Of a DNA stretch of 64,000 nt, positions 15,558 to 23,624 are shown piece by piece (the first letter of the stretch is position 1; each line of letters opens with the position of its first letter). This stretch comes from Actinoplanes aureus (GTDB lineage: Bacteria > Actinomycetota > Actinomycetes > Mycobacteriales > Micromonosporaceae): assembly GCF_015704865.1 (NCBI RefSeq), contig NZ_JADQTO010000006.1, positions 186,001 through 250,000 on the forward strand. The letters run 5' to 3'. A program made the translations under genes and the position numbers. The notes beneath the pieces are model-generated. The model searched no databases and was not told the origin of the DNA. It saw only the letters and a program-made list of their open reading frames with translations.

Positions 15558-17053
15558 CCCGGGTGGCGATCATCGGGGCCGGGTTCGGCGGGGTGGCGGT
15601 CGCGGCCGAGCTGCTCCGGCAGGGCTTCCGCGACATCGTGCTGCTGGAGAAGGCGGATCGGATCGGCGGGGTGTGGCGGGACAACACCTATCCGGGGTGC
15701 GCCTGCGACGTGCCGGCGCCGCTCTACTCCTTCTCCTTCGCGTTGAACCCGGACTGGTCCCGCCGCTACCCGCCGCACCAGGAGATCCTGACCTATCTGG
15801 AGCGCTGTGCTCGCGAGCTGGGCGTGACCGACCTGGTCCGGTTCGGCGTCGAGGTGGCCGATGCCGGCTGGACGGGTGATCACTGGCAGATCACCACGAC
15901 GGCCGGTGAGCTGATCAGCGCCGACGTGCTGATCCCCGCGATGGGTCAGCTCTCCCGGCCCAGCATCCCGGTGCTGCCCGGCGCCGAGACGTTCCGGGGC
16001 CGGCAGCTGCACACCGCGCACTGGGATCCGCACCTCGCGATCGACGGCCGGCGGGTCGCGGTGATCGGCACCGGCGCCAGCGCCATCCAGCTCGTCCCGG
16101 AGATCGTCGGCACGGCCGCCCGGGTCACCGTCTTCCAGCGCACCGCGCCCTGGACACTGCCCAAACCGGACCGCCGCTACGGGCCGGTGCGCCGGGCGGC
16201 GTACCGGCGGATCCCCGGGCTGATGCGGCTCTCCCGCGCCGCCACCTGGGGGCTGACGCTCGTCCAGGGTGCCGCGGTGGCCGGCAACCGGGTCGTCAAC
16301 CCGCTGGTCCGGGGCTACTCCCGGGCCCAGCGCCGCTGGCAGGTGCGCGATCCGGAACTGCGCTCCAAGGTCACCCCGGACGATCCGCTGGGCTGCAAGC
16401 GGGTGCTGTTCACCAACGCCTGGCTGCCCGCTCTGGCCCGGCCCGACGTCGACCTGGTCATCGAGAAGATCATCGCGGTCACCCCGGACGGCATCCGGAC
16501 GGCGGACGGGGTGGAGCACCCGTGTGATGTGCTGATCTACGGCACCGGGTTCGCGGCGACCGAGTTCCTGGCGCCGATCCGGGTCACCGGGCGGGACGGG
16601 GTGCGCCTGACCGACGAGTGGCGGGACGGCGCGCACGCGTACCTCGGCATGACCGTGCCCGGCTTCCCCAACCTGTTCCTGATCTACGGACCGAACACCA
16701 ACACCGGCAACACGTCGGTGATCTACTTCCATGAATCCCAGGCGCGATACATCGCGCAGGCGGTGCGGCGGATCGCCGCCGGCGAAAGCCCCTTGGAGGT
16801 ACGCGAGGAGCGCGCGACCGCCTACGACCAGGAGATCCAGGGGCGGCTCGCCGGCAGTGTCTGGACCGCCTGCCGGAGCTGGTACCGGACCGCCTCCGGC
16901 CGGGTCGTCACGAACTGGCCGGGCAAGGCCGCCGAGTACCGCCGCCGCACCGCCCGCCTGGACCCGGCCGACTTCCGGCCCGTCGTCATCCCGCAGCCCA
17001 GCCCAGCGCTCCATGATTCGGCTGACGCTCACCATCGTCTCCAGCGCGGATAG
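15554..17053 (+). CDS. Flavin monooxygenase, Baeyer-Villiger type
   Basis: 499 residues. There are two Rossmann glycine motifs: GAGFGG at residue 8 for FAD and GTGASA near residue 175 for NADPH. Between them is FRGRQLHTAHWD, which fits the Baeyer-Villiger fingerprint FxGxxxHxxxW(P/D). The WRDNTYPGCACDVPAPLYSF segment is also typical. It should insert oxygen next to a ketone to give an ester or lactone. Coupled to the preceding oxidase, an alcohol-to-ketone-to-ester sequence is plausible, and the divergent hydrolase could then cleave the product. The last residues are read through the first arm of a large hairpin, and the stop codon is in its loop. Confidence 0.9.
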   Translation: MTRVAIIGAGFGGVAVAAELLRQGFRDIVLLEKADRIGGVWRDNTYPGCACDVPAPLYSFSFALNPDWSRRYPPHQEILTYLERCARELGVTDLVRFGVEVADAGWTGDHWQITTTAGELISADVLIPAMGQLSRPSIPVLPGAETFRGRQLHTAHWDPHLAIDGRRVAVIGTGASAIQLVPEIVGTAARVTVFQRTAPWTLPKPDRRYGPVRRAAYRRIPGLMRLSRAATWGLTLVQGAAVAGNRVVNPLVRGYSRAQRRWQVRDPELRSKVTPDDPLGCKRVLFTNAWLPALARPDVDLVIEKIIAVTPDGIRTADGVEHPCDVLIYGTGFAATEFLAPIRVTGRDGVRLTDEWRDGAHAYLGMTVPGFPNLFLIYGPNTNTGNTSVIYFHESQARYIAQAVRRIAAGESPLEVREERATAYDQEIQGRLAGSVWTACRSWYRTASGRVVTNWPGKAAEYRRRTARLDPADFRPVVIPQPSPALHDSADAHHRLQRG

Positions 17054-17071
17054 GACGGTGAGCGTCAGCCG
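17019..17071. terminator. 15-bp perfect hairpin between convergent operons
   Basis: CGGCTGACGCTCACC (17019-17033) and its exact complement (17057-17071) flank a 23-nt loop that contains the TAG stop (17051-17053) of the monooxygenase. There is no T-run. It sits at the convergent end of the oxidase pair and the GH43 gene and probably stops transcription from both sides. Confidence 0.65.
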
Positions 17072-17088
17072 GAAGCACGGCCGGACGA

Positions 17089-18495
17089 TCAGCTGAGCTT
17101 GAACACCGTGGCCTTGTCGCCGGCGGTGATCTGCCCGGCGGCGTGCCGCAGGTAGGTCCCCGGTGAAGCGGCGACCCGGATGGTCACCCCATCCCGGGCG
17201 GCGGTCCGGACCACCGGGGTGCCGGTGGCGCCCAGCGACACGGTGCTGCCGCTGACCGTGACGAACTTCGCCGGCTGGTCCACCGACTGGATCGTCTCGG
17301 TGCCGCCGGCCGCCGCGACGAACCGGAACTGGGTCAGCTCCAGCTCCCGCGGCGCCCGCTCGGCGACCACCGCGTCACCCACGTGCTTGACGAACGAGCG
17401 CGGCGAGTCGCTGGGGGAGAGCCGGACGATCGGCCCGCCCTCACCGACCGGGATGCCGAACAGCGGCGTGCCGTCCTCGTGCCAGTACAGCTTCTGCACC
17501 CGGGTGTGCCGGTTCGGGTCGTACAGCGGGTCGCCGGTGATCGCCTCGTAGTCGCGGGCGTGGTAGACCAGCACGTCAGTCTTCCCGTCCTCGGCCACGG
17601 TGAACGAGTTGTGCCCCGGCCCGAACCGTTCCGTCGCGCGGTTCGTCACGAAGATCGGGTCCGGGGTTTTCGTCCAGCTCGCCCGCTCCAGCAGGTTGTC
17701 GGACGCGTCGGCGGTGAGCAGGCCCATGCAGTACCGGGCGTCGGTGGCGCTCGCCGAGAAGGCGATGAACACCTTGCCGTTGCGGATCAGCACGGCCGGG
17801 CCCTCGTTCACCCGGAAGCCCTGGATCTCCCAGCTCTTCGTGGGCGTGGCGATCCGGGTGGGCTTGCTCTTCAGCGTCCAGGGGTTCGCCATCTCGGCGA
17901 TGTAGAGGCTGGTGTTGACCGCGATCTCCGGCTCGCTCTGCGCCCACACCAGGTACTGCTTGCCGCGATGGGCGAAGGTGGTGGCGTCGAGCGTGAAGCC
18001 CTCCCACTCGGTGACCAGCTTGCCCTTCAGCGTCCAGCCGGACGCGTCGCGCGGGTCGTCGAGCGCCGACTCCATCACATACGTCCGGATCCGGAACACG
18101 TCGTCGGAGTCGCCCGCGGCGAAGTAGATGTACCACTTGCCGCCGATGCGGTGCAGCTCCGGCGCCCAGATGTGCCCGGCCATGGTGCCGGTGGCCGGGC
18201 GCCGCCAGATCACCGTCTCCTCGGCGCCGGCCAGGCCGGCGATGGTCGGTGCGCCGCGCACGACCAAGCGGTCGTACTCCGGCACCGAGCCGGTGAAGTA
18301 GTACATGCCGCCGACCGGCCGGGTGATGAACGGGTCGGCGCGCTGGCTGATCAGCGGGTCAACGGTGGGCACACCGTAGATTTCAGCATCGCTGCGCAGC
18401 TGAGGCGCGCCTTCCGCTCCGCTGGCGGCGAGCGCGCTGAGCGCGCCGGCCGCGCTTACCCCGAGAGAACCCCGCAGCAGGGTACGACGATTCAT
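17089..18495 (-). CDS. Secreted GH43-family arabinosidase-like enzyme with AbfB-like module
   Basis: 468 residues. A Tat-type signal starts MNRRTLLRG and continues with an Ala-rich stretch to about residue 30. The catalytic part begins with RADPFITRPVGGMYYFTGS, the GH43 five-blade propeller start with its Asp base, and includes IWAPELHRI and EIQGFRVNEGPAVL with likely acid residues. The last 130 residues (AGGTETIQS to YLRHAAGQI) look like an arabinose-binding AbfB domain. It should remove arabinose from arabinan or arabinoxylan outside the cell. It follows the GH51 gene by 9 bp from its stop; a GTG directly abutting that stop is an alternative start. Confidence 0.85.
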   Translation of the reverse strand: MNRRTLLRGSLGVSAAGALSALAASGAEGAPQLRSDAEIYGVPTVDPLISQRADPFITRPVGGMYYFTGSVPEYDRLVVRGAPTIAGLAGAEETVIWRRPATGTMAGHIWAPELHRIGGKWYIYFAAGDSDDVFRIRTYVMESALDDPRDASGWTLKGKLVTEWEGFTLDATTFAHRGKQYLVWAQSEPEIAVNTSLYIAEMANPWTLKSKPTRIATPTKSWEIQGFRVNEGPAVLIRNGKVFIAFSASATDARYCMGLLTADASDNLLERASWTKTPDPIFVTNRATERFGPGHNSFTVAEDGKTDVLVYHARDYEAITGDPLYDPNRHTRVQKLYWHEDGTPLFGIPVGEGGPIVRLSPSDSPRSFVKHVGDAVVAERAPRELELTQFRFVAAAGGTETIQSVDQPAKFVTVSGSTVSLGATGTPVVRTAARDGVTIRVAASPGTYLRHAAGQITAGDKATVFKLS

Positions 18496-18504
18496 GAGCT
18501 CCAC

Positions 18505-21000
18505 CTATCGGGTCTTGATGCGCAGGAAGGTGACCGAGTTCGCCGGGAACTCGCGGGTGAAGGTCGAGCCGATGCCGCTGACCGTGCTGGTGACCGGCTG
18601 GATCGGCTCGGCCGAGCGGGTGTTCTGCTCGCCCGGGTCGCCGGTGATCACGGTCATCCGCGCGGTCCGGGCCACCTTGCGCCCGGCCAGGTCGATCTTG
18701 GTCACCGCGGCGGTGTCCTGCGCGTTGACCACCTTGACGATCAGCTCACCGGCCTTGGTGTCCTCGGTGATGACCTGCGCGAACGGCTCGCTGACCTTGT
18801 TGTCGTCGAAGCTGGCCCACTCACTCCCGTCCAGGATCAGGGTGACCTTCGTACCTCGTACCTGAATTTTGAGGTCGTAGGTCTGGCCCGTGGTCACCGT
18901 GTTCGGCTTGGTGAGGATCTGCTCCTTGGCGCTGGTGATGCCCTTCTCCACGGCGCCCTGGGTGTTGTTCCAGCCGCCCAGGTTCCACCAGTAGAACTGG
19001 CCGGTCTCCTGGATGCCGAAGGCGACCAGGAAGCCCTCCGCGCCGGCCGTCTTGGTGGCCTTCAGCGTGTAGTCGTAGTCGGTCTCACCGATGGTGGCCG
19101 CCTTGACCATGGTGTCCTCGGACGCCGTGTCGGTCTGGGCGTACGCGTTGTTCGTGACCGTCCACGTGCCGCGCGGCTGCACCGGGGTCCAGCCGTCCGC
19201 GTTACCGTCGTTGAAGTCGTCGCTGAACAGCACGGTGCCGTCCGGGCGGGTGACCTTCACGTCGTCGTAGACCGCTGCGGTACGCCAGGTGGAGAGCCCG
19301 ATCGCGCCGGTGATCGGCTTCGGCTGAAGCACGTTCCCGGTGGCCGTCGACGGCACCACCCGGTCACCGACGTTGTTCATGAACAGCTTCTGCACCAGGT
19401 AGCTGGTGGAGCCCCACGACTCGTCGTTGTCGAACCAGATCATGTCCGGCCGCCACTGCACGTTGTCGATGTTGGCCAGCAGCGGGGCGTACGACGCCAT
19501 CTTCACGACGTCGGCGTTGCGCTCCAGACCGGTCATGTACGCCGCCTCGGCGAGCGAGTTGAACAGCTTGTTGTCCAGCGACGCGTACTCGCCCAGGAAC
19601 ACCTTCGGCCCATTGCGGTCGTAGCTGTCGTAGCGCGCGTTGTTCTGCAGGAACCAGCTCGGGCTGTTGTAGTAGTGCTCGTCGACCATGTCGGAGCCGT
19701 GCGCCCGGTTCTTCGCCCACAGGTTGTCGAAGGTGGCGCCCTGGTCGTCCGGCCCGGAGTTGCTGATCACGGTGATGCTCGGGTACTTGGCCTTGATCGC
19801 CGCCTCGAACTTGAGGAACGCCGCCCAGTACTCCTCCGGCAGGTTCTCCTCGTTGCCGACCCCGAGGTGGGTCAGGCCGAACGGCTTCGGGTGGCCCATC
19901 TCGGCGCGCAGCTTGCCCCAGGTCGAGGTGACCGGCCCGTTGGCGAACTCGATCAGGTCCAGGGTGTCCTGGATGTGCTTCTGCAGCAGCGCCTCGTCGT
20001 CGGTGGCCCGGTTCTGGCCGCAGCCGACCACCATGGCCGGCACCACCGGCAGCGGCATGGCGCCGATGTCCTCGGAGAATTGGAAGTACTCGTAGTAGCC
20101 GAGGCCGTACGACTGGTTGTAGCCCCAGAAGTTCGCGTTGGTGGCCCGCGTCTCGACCGGCCCGACAGTGTCCTTCCACTGGTAGGACCGGGCGCGCGGG
20201 TAGTTATTCGCCGCGTCGTACGGGTAGTGGCTGCCGGTGTTGACCAGGCAGCCGCCGGGGAAGCGGACGAAGCCCGGCTTCAGCGCGGCGACCTTCTCGG
20301 CCAGGTCCCGGCGCAGGCCGTTGTCGCGGCCCTTGTAGGTGTCCTGCGGGAACAGCGAGATCTCGTCGAGCCGCACCGTGCCGGTCCCGGCCGTCTGCAC
20401 GCTCAGCCGGGCCGCGTCGCTGGTGGCCGTGGCCCGCAGCGTGCCGGTGTACTTCGTCCAGGTGTCGCTCTTGACCGTGACCGTGATCGGCGCCGCGAGC
20501 GCCGTGCCGTCCGTGGTGTGCAGCGAGACCTTGAGCGGGACGCCGGCGTCGGCACGGGCCCACACCGAGAAGTCGTAGCGCTCGCCCTTCTCGACGGCCA
20601 GGCCCGTGTTATAGCCGGAGTTGGTGATCCCGGCCGGGCCGGTGAGCCGGAGATAGGTGCGGTTGCGCTCGTTGAGCCGCTGATCGTCGTTCACGGTGGT
20701 GGCCGTGCCGTTCACGGTCCAGCCGGTCAGCCCGGTGTACGAGCGGTTGTCGGCCGGCAGGAACTCGAACGAGCGGTTGCGGACCAGCTCGGCGTAGAGA
20801 CCGCCGTCGGCCGCGTAGTTGATGTCCTCGAAGAAGACGCCGTACATCGACTTGGGGATGGCGGCGCCGGTCGCGCCCGGCTTCACCGTGACGGTGTAGT
20901 CCGGCTCGACCGCCGCGGCGGAGACGGGCGGGGCGACCGCGAGCGGGAGCGAGACCAGGACAGCGGCCACGCCCGCGAGGCGGGTGGGGATTCTGGGCAT
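18505..21000 (-). CDS. Secreted GH51 alpha-L-arabinofuranosidase with extra carbohydrate modules
   Basis: 831 residues. A signal peptide of about 28 residues ends APPVSAAA. The N-terminal segment SMYGVFFEDINYAADGG is characteristic of GH51, and a CBM4/9-like insert follows. The catalytic acid/base is in THLGVGNEE (near residue 380) and the nucleophile in KVFLGEYAS (near 468). A further beta-sandwich near the C-terminus starts SDDFNDGNADGW, and the protein ends in the usual small arabinofuranosidase C-terminal domain. It releases terminal arabinose from hemicellulose outside the cell. ATG 21000 follows GGAGG by 7 nt. It is the first gene of a two-gene unit with GH43, under the promoter and operator at 21051-21096. 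Confidence 0.92.
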   Translation of the reverse strand: MPRIPTRLAGVAAVLVSLPLAVAPPVSAAAVEPDYTVTVKPGATGAAIPKSMYGVFFEDINYAADGGLYAELVRNRSFEFLPADNRSYTGLTGWTVNGTATTVNDDQRLNERNRTYLRLTGPAGITNSGYNTGLAVEKGERYDFSVWARADAGVPLKVSLHTTDGTALAAPITVTVKSDTWTKYTGTLRATATSDAARLSVQTAGTGTVRLDEISLFPQDTYKGRDNGLRRDLAEKVAALKPGFVRFPGGCLVNTGSHYPYDAANNYPRARSYQWKDTVGPVETRATNANFWGYNQSYGLGYYEYFQFSEDIGAMPLPVVPAMVVGCGQNRATDDEALLQKHIQDTLDLIEFANGPVTSTWGKLRAEMGHPKPFGLTHLGVGNEENLPEEYWAAFLKFEAAIKAKYPSITVISNSGPDDQGATFDNLWAKNRAHGSDMVDEHYYNSPSWFLQNNARYDSYDRNGPKVFLGEYASLDNKLFNSLAEAAYMTGLERNADVVKMASYAPLLANIDNVQWRPDMIWFDNDESWGSTSYLVQKLFMNNVGDRVVPSTATGNVLQPKPITGAIGLSTWRTAAVYDDVKVTRPDGTVLFSDDFNDGNADGWTPVQPRGTWTVTNNAYAQTDTASEDTMVKAATIGETDYDYTLKATKTAGAEGFLVAFGIQETGQFYWWNLGGWNNTQGAVEKGITSAKEQILTKPNTVTTGQTYDLKIQVRGTKVTLILDGSEWASFDDNKVSEPFAQVITEDTKAGELIVKVVNAQDTAAVTKIDLAGRKVARTARMTVITGDPGEQNTRSAEPIQPVTSTVSGIGSTFTREFPANSVTFLRIKTR

Positions 21001-21050
21001 GCGGGATCCTCCGGTGCGGATCTCGGGTGGTGTGTCGGGGACGTTTCGGG

Positions 21051-21096
21051 TGCAGAGACTCTGCAATGTGTACGCAAACATCCACGGCCCTGTCAA
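21051..21096 (-). promoter_or_regulatory. Promoter and operator of the arabinan-degrading operon
   Basis: On the minus strand TTGACA (21096-21091) and TACACA (21072-21067) are 18 bp apart. The expected start site, near 21060, falls inside the perfect 15-bp palindrome TGCAGAGACTCTGCA (21051-21065). Repressor binding there would block initiation, which suits sugar-induced control. Confidence 0.7.
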
Positions 21097-21156
21097 GAGG
21101 CCTGCGTCGATGTATTTGCTGCTAAAGAGGCTTGATGATCGCGGATTCCGTTTGTT

Positions 21157-21215
21157 GTTAACGTTCACCAGCGACAACGCGGACCGGGTCGGCGTGATAA
21201 TTTTGCAGCGCTGCA
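21157..21215. promoter_or_regulatory. Further palindromes in the GH51/PhoX divergent region
   Basis: GTTAACGTTCAC (21157-21168) is a CG-centred near-palindrome (10 of 12 positions) of LacI-operator type. TGCAGCGCTGCA (21204-21215) is a perfect 12-bp palindrome. Both lie in the 336-bp region between GH51 (start 21000) and PhoX (start 21337). Either could be an additional site for the arabinan regulator or belong to PhoX. Confidence 0.4.
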
Positions 21216-21336
21216 CTGCACGGACGTTCATGTCTCGTTCACCTCGCCGGCACCTCGCCTGGGTGGAAGCCACATCTGCGCTGCTTAGCGTCCGGGCAAC
21301 CCGTCACCACCGGTGACGTGAGACCGAGGAGATTTG

Positions 21337-23445
21337 ATGCCCGACAAGATTCGTCGTCTGTTACCGCTGCTGGGCCACAGTGGCGGCAGCCGGGACGCGA
21401 TGACCTGTCTGTACCGCTGCGGCAACGCGTGTGACCACCCGGTACCGAACGTGTCCGCGAACCCGTACCTCGGGGACGTGGTGAACGTCGAGATGAGCCG
21501 TCGCGGTGTGGTCCGCGCCGGCGCGGTGGGTGCGATGGTTCTCGGCTTCGGTGGCGCGGCGGCAGCGGCGGCGGGGCCCGCTGCGGCCGCGGCACCGGTC
21601 GAGACCGCCGCCACCCTGGGCGGCCGGCCGCACGGCAAGGCCGGCAAGCTGACCTTCGAGACCGTCGCGCCGAACACCCTGGACGCCGTCACCATCCCGG
21701 CCGGTTACCAGACCGAGGTGGTGCTGCGCTGGGGTGACCCGGTCGAGGCCGGCGCGCCCGCGTTCGACCTGCACAACCAGACCGCCGCCGGCCAGTCGAA
21801 GCAGTTCGGCTACAACAACGACTTCGTCGGTGTGCTGCCGATCCCGGGCAGCAAGGACCGCGCGCTGCTCGTGGTCAACCACGAGTACACCAACGAGGAC
21901 CTGATGTTCCCGGGCTTCACCGGCCTGGACAACCTCTCGGTCGAGCAGCTCAAGGTCGCGATGGCCGCGCACGGTCTCTCCGTGGTGGAGATCGAGCGGG
22001 TCGGGCGTACCGGCCGGTGGAAGCCGGTCAAGAGCCGTCGCCCGCACTTCAACCGGCGGATCACCGCGCTGGAGACGAAGTTCGAGCTGACCGGGCCCGC
22101 GGCCGGCACGCCGCTGCTCCGGACCGCTGCGGACCCGTCCGGCCGGGTCGTCATCGGCACGCTGAACAACTGCGCCGGCGGCGTCACCCCGTGGGGCACC
22201 GTGCTCTCCGGCGAGGAGAACTTCAACCAGTACTTCGTCGGCGGCGACCAGGCTCCGGCCGACGCCAAGCCGAAGCTGGCCCGGTACGGCTTCTCCACCA
22301 CCGCCCGCTACCCCAGCGGCAACCGTAAGTGGGACCGCGCGCAGGAGCGCTTCGACCTGGCCAAGCACCCGAACGAGGCGAACCGGTTCGGCTGGATCGT
22401 CGAGGTCGACCCGTTCGACCCGGACGCGCCGCCGCGCAAGCACACCGCGATGGGCCGGTTCAAGCACGAGGGCGCGAACGTCATCGTGGCCCGCAGCGGG
22501 CACGTCGTCGCGTACATGGGTGACGACGAGCGGTTCGACTACCTGTACAAGTTCGTCTCCGACAAGAAGTACATCGACAGCAAGGCTCCGTGGGCGCGCA
22601 AGCACAACCTCTCGCTCCTGGAGTCCGGCACCCTGTACGTCGCCCAGGTGGCCGGCGACAGCCCGGCCACCGAGATCGACGGCAGCGGCAAGCTCCCGTC
22701 CGACGGCAAGTTCGACGGCAAGGGCAAGTGGATCAAGCTGGTCTCCGGCAACAAGTCCGAAGTCCCCGGCATGACCGCGGCGGACGTGCTGACCTTCACC
22801 CGGCTCGCCGGTGACGCGGTCCTCGCCACCAAGATGGACCGGCCCGAGGACGTGCAGCCGAGCCTGCGCACCGGCAAGATCTACGCGGCGATGACCAACA
22901 ACACCAACCGCGGTGTCGGGACCAACGCGCCGGCCGACGAGGCCAACCCGCGCAACGCCAACAAGCACGGCCACATCTTCGAGATCGTCGAGGACCGCGG
23001 CGACCACACCGGTACCAGCTTCACCTGGTCGCTGCCGATCGTCTGCGGCGACCCGAAGGCCGCCGACACCTACTTCGGTGGGTACGACAAGAACGCCGTC
23101 TCGCCGATCTCCTGCCCGGACAACGTCGCCTTCGACAGCGCCGGCAACCTCTGGATCTCGACCGACGGCAACGCGCTGGGCAGCAACGACGGCCTGTTCG
23201 CCACCGCGATCGAGGGCCGGGAGCGGGGCCACCTCAAGCAGTTCCTCACCGTGCCGAAGGGCGCCGAGACCTGCGGCCCGTTCATCACCGGCGACGACCG
23301 CTCGGTCTTCGTCGCGGTCCAGCACCCCGGCGAGATCACCGGCGCGTCGGTGGAGAAGCCGGCGTCGGTCTGGCCGGACGGCGACTACGCCAAGCCGGCC
23401 GTGATCGTCACCTGGCGTACCGACGGCGGTCCGATCGGTAGCTGA
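21337..23445 (+). CDS. PhoX-family secreted phosphatase (DUF839)
   Basis: 702 residues. An unusually long N-terminal section precedes the twin-arginine motif SRRGVVRAGAVG (near residue 52), followed by an Ala-rich hydrophobic stretch, so export is by Tat with the cofactor bound before secretion. The body has PhoX/DUF839 blocks: LLVVNHEYTNEDLMFPG, NNCAGGVTPWGTVLSGEENF, HKHGxx-like FKHEGANV, and SCPDNVAFDSAGNLWISTDG. The family is a calcium- and iron-dependent alkaline phosphatase acting outside the membrane. ATG 21337 follows GAGGAG by 5 nt. A strong hairpin terminator follows, and the gene appears monocistronic. Phosphate-dependent control is likely for the family, but no clear PHO box was identified. 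Confidence 0.9.
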   Translation: MPDKIRRLLPLLGHSGGSRDAMTCLYRCGNACDHPVPNVSANPYLGDVVNVEMSRRGVVRAGAVGAMVLGFGGAAAAAAGPAAAAAPVETAATLGGRPHGKAGKLTFETVAPNTLDAVTIPAGYQTEVVLRWGDPVEAGAPAFDLHNQTAAGQSKQFGYNNDFVGVLPIPGSKDRALLVVNHEYTNEDLMFPGFTGLDNLSVEQLKVAMAAHGLSVVEIERVGRTGRWKPVKSRRPHFNRRITALETKFELTGPAAGTPLLRTAADPSGRVVIGTLNNCAGGVTPWGTVLSGEENFNQYFVGGDQAPADAKPKLARYGFSTTARYPSGNRKWDRAQERFDLAKHPNEANRFGWIVEVDPFDPDAPPRKHTAMGRFKHEGANVIVARSGHVVAYMGDDERFDYLYKFVSDKKYIDSKAPWARKHNLSLLESGTLYVAQVAGDSPATEIDGSGKLPSDGKFDGKGKWIKLVSGNKSEVPGMTAADVLTFTRLAGDAVLATKMDRPEDVQPSLRTGKIYAAMTNNTNRGVGTNAPADEANPRNANKHGHIFEIVEDRGDHTGTSFTWSLPIVCGDPKAADTYFGGYDKNAVSPISCPDNVAFDSAGNLWISTDGNALGSNDGLFATAIEGRERGHLKQFLTVPKGAETCGPFITGDDRSVFVAVQHPGEITGASVEKPASVWPDGDYAKPAVIVTWRTDGGPIGS

Positions 23446-23458
23446 CCGGACTCCTGCT

Positions 23459-23496
23459 GAACGGCCGCGGCGTAGCACGCCGCGGCCGTTCTATTT
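23459..23496 (+). terminator. Strong intrinsic terminator after PhoX
   Basis: Perfect 14-bp arms GAACGGCCGCGGCG / CGCCGCGGCCGTTC (23459-23472, 23478-23491) with a TAGCA loop, followed by TATTTG. The remaining 128 bp to the next start holds no other clear signal. Confidence 0.85.
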
Positions 23497-23624
23497 GCGG
23501 GCTTTGGGACCGAATCGCGGCATCTTGTCACCTGTGCGCATGGTGAAGTTCGCCGAGGGGCTGATCCGGAACAGGCGGGTAATCGTGTTCTCAACTGTTG
23601 ACGTGCGTCGGCAGGGGGTGACAG

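Noticed and set aside
15554..17053. Longer 950-residue version of the monooxygenase starting near 14201
   Set aside because: The extra N-terminus is read out of frame through the oxidase gene; the FAD glycine motif begins at residue 8 from ATG 15554, as expected.
17383..21135. 1,250-codon plus-strand frame
   Set aside because: It is antisense to the GH43 and GH51 genes, which have signal peptides, ribosome sites and catalytic motifs; its translation is Arg/Gly/Val-rich without domains.
21361..23478. 705-codon minus-strand frame over PhoX
   Set aside because: PhoX has a Tat signal, a ribosome site and family motifs; the antisense translation has none.
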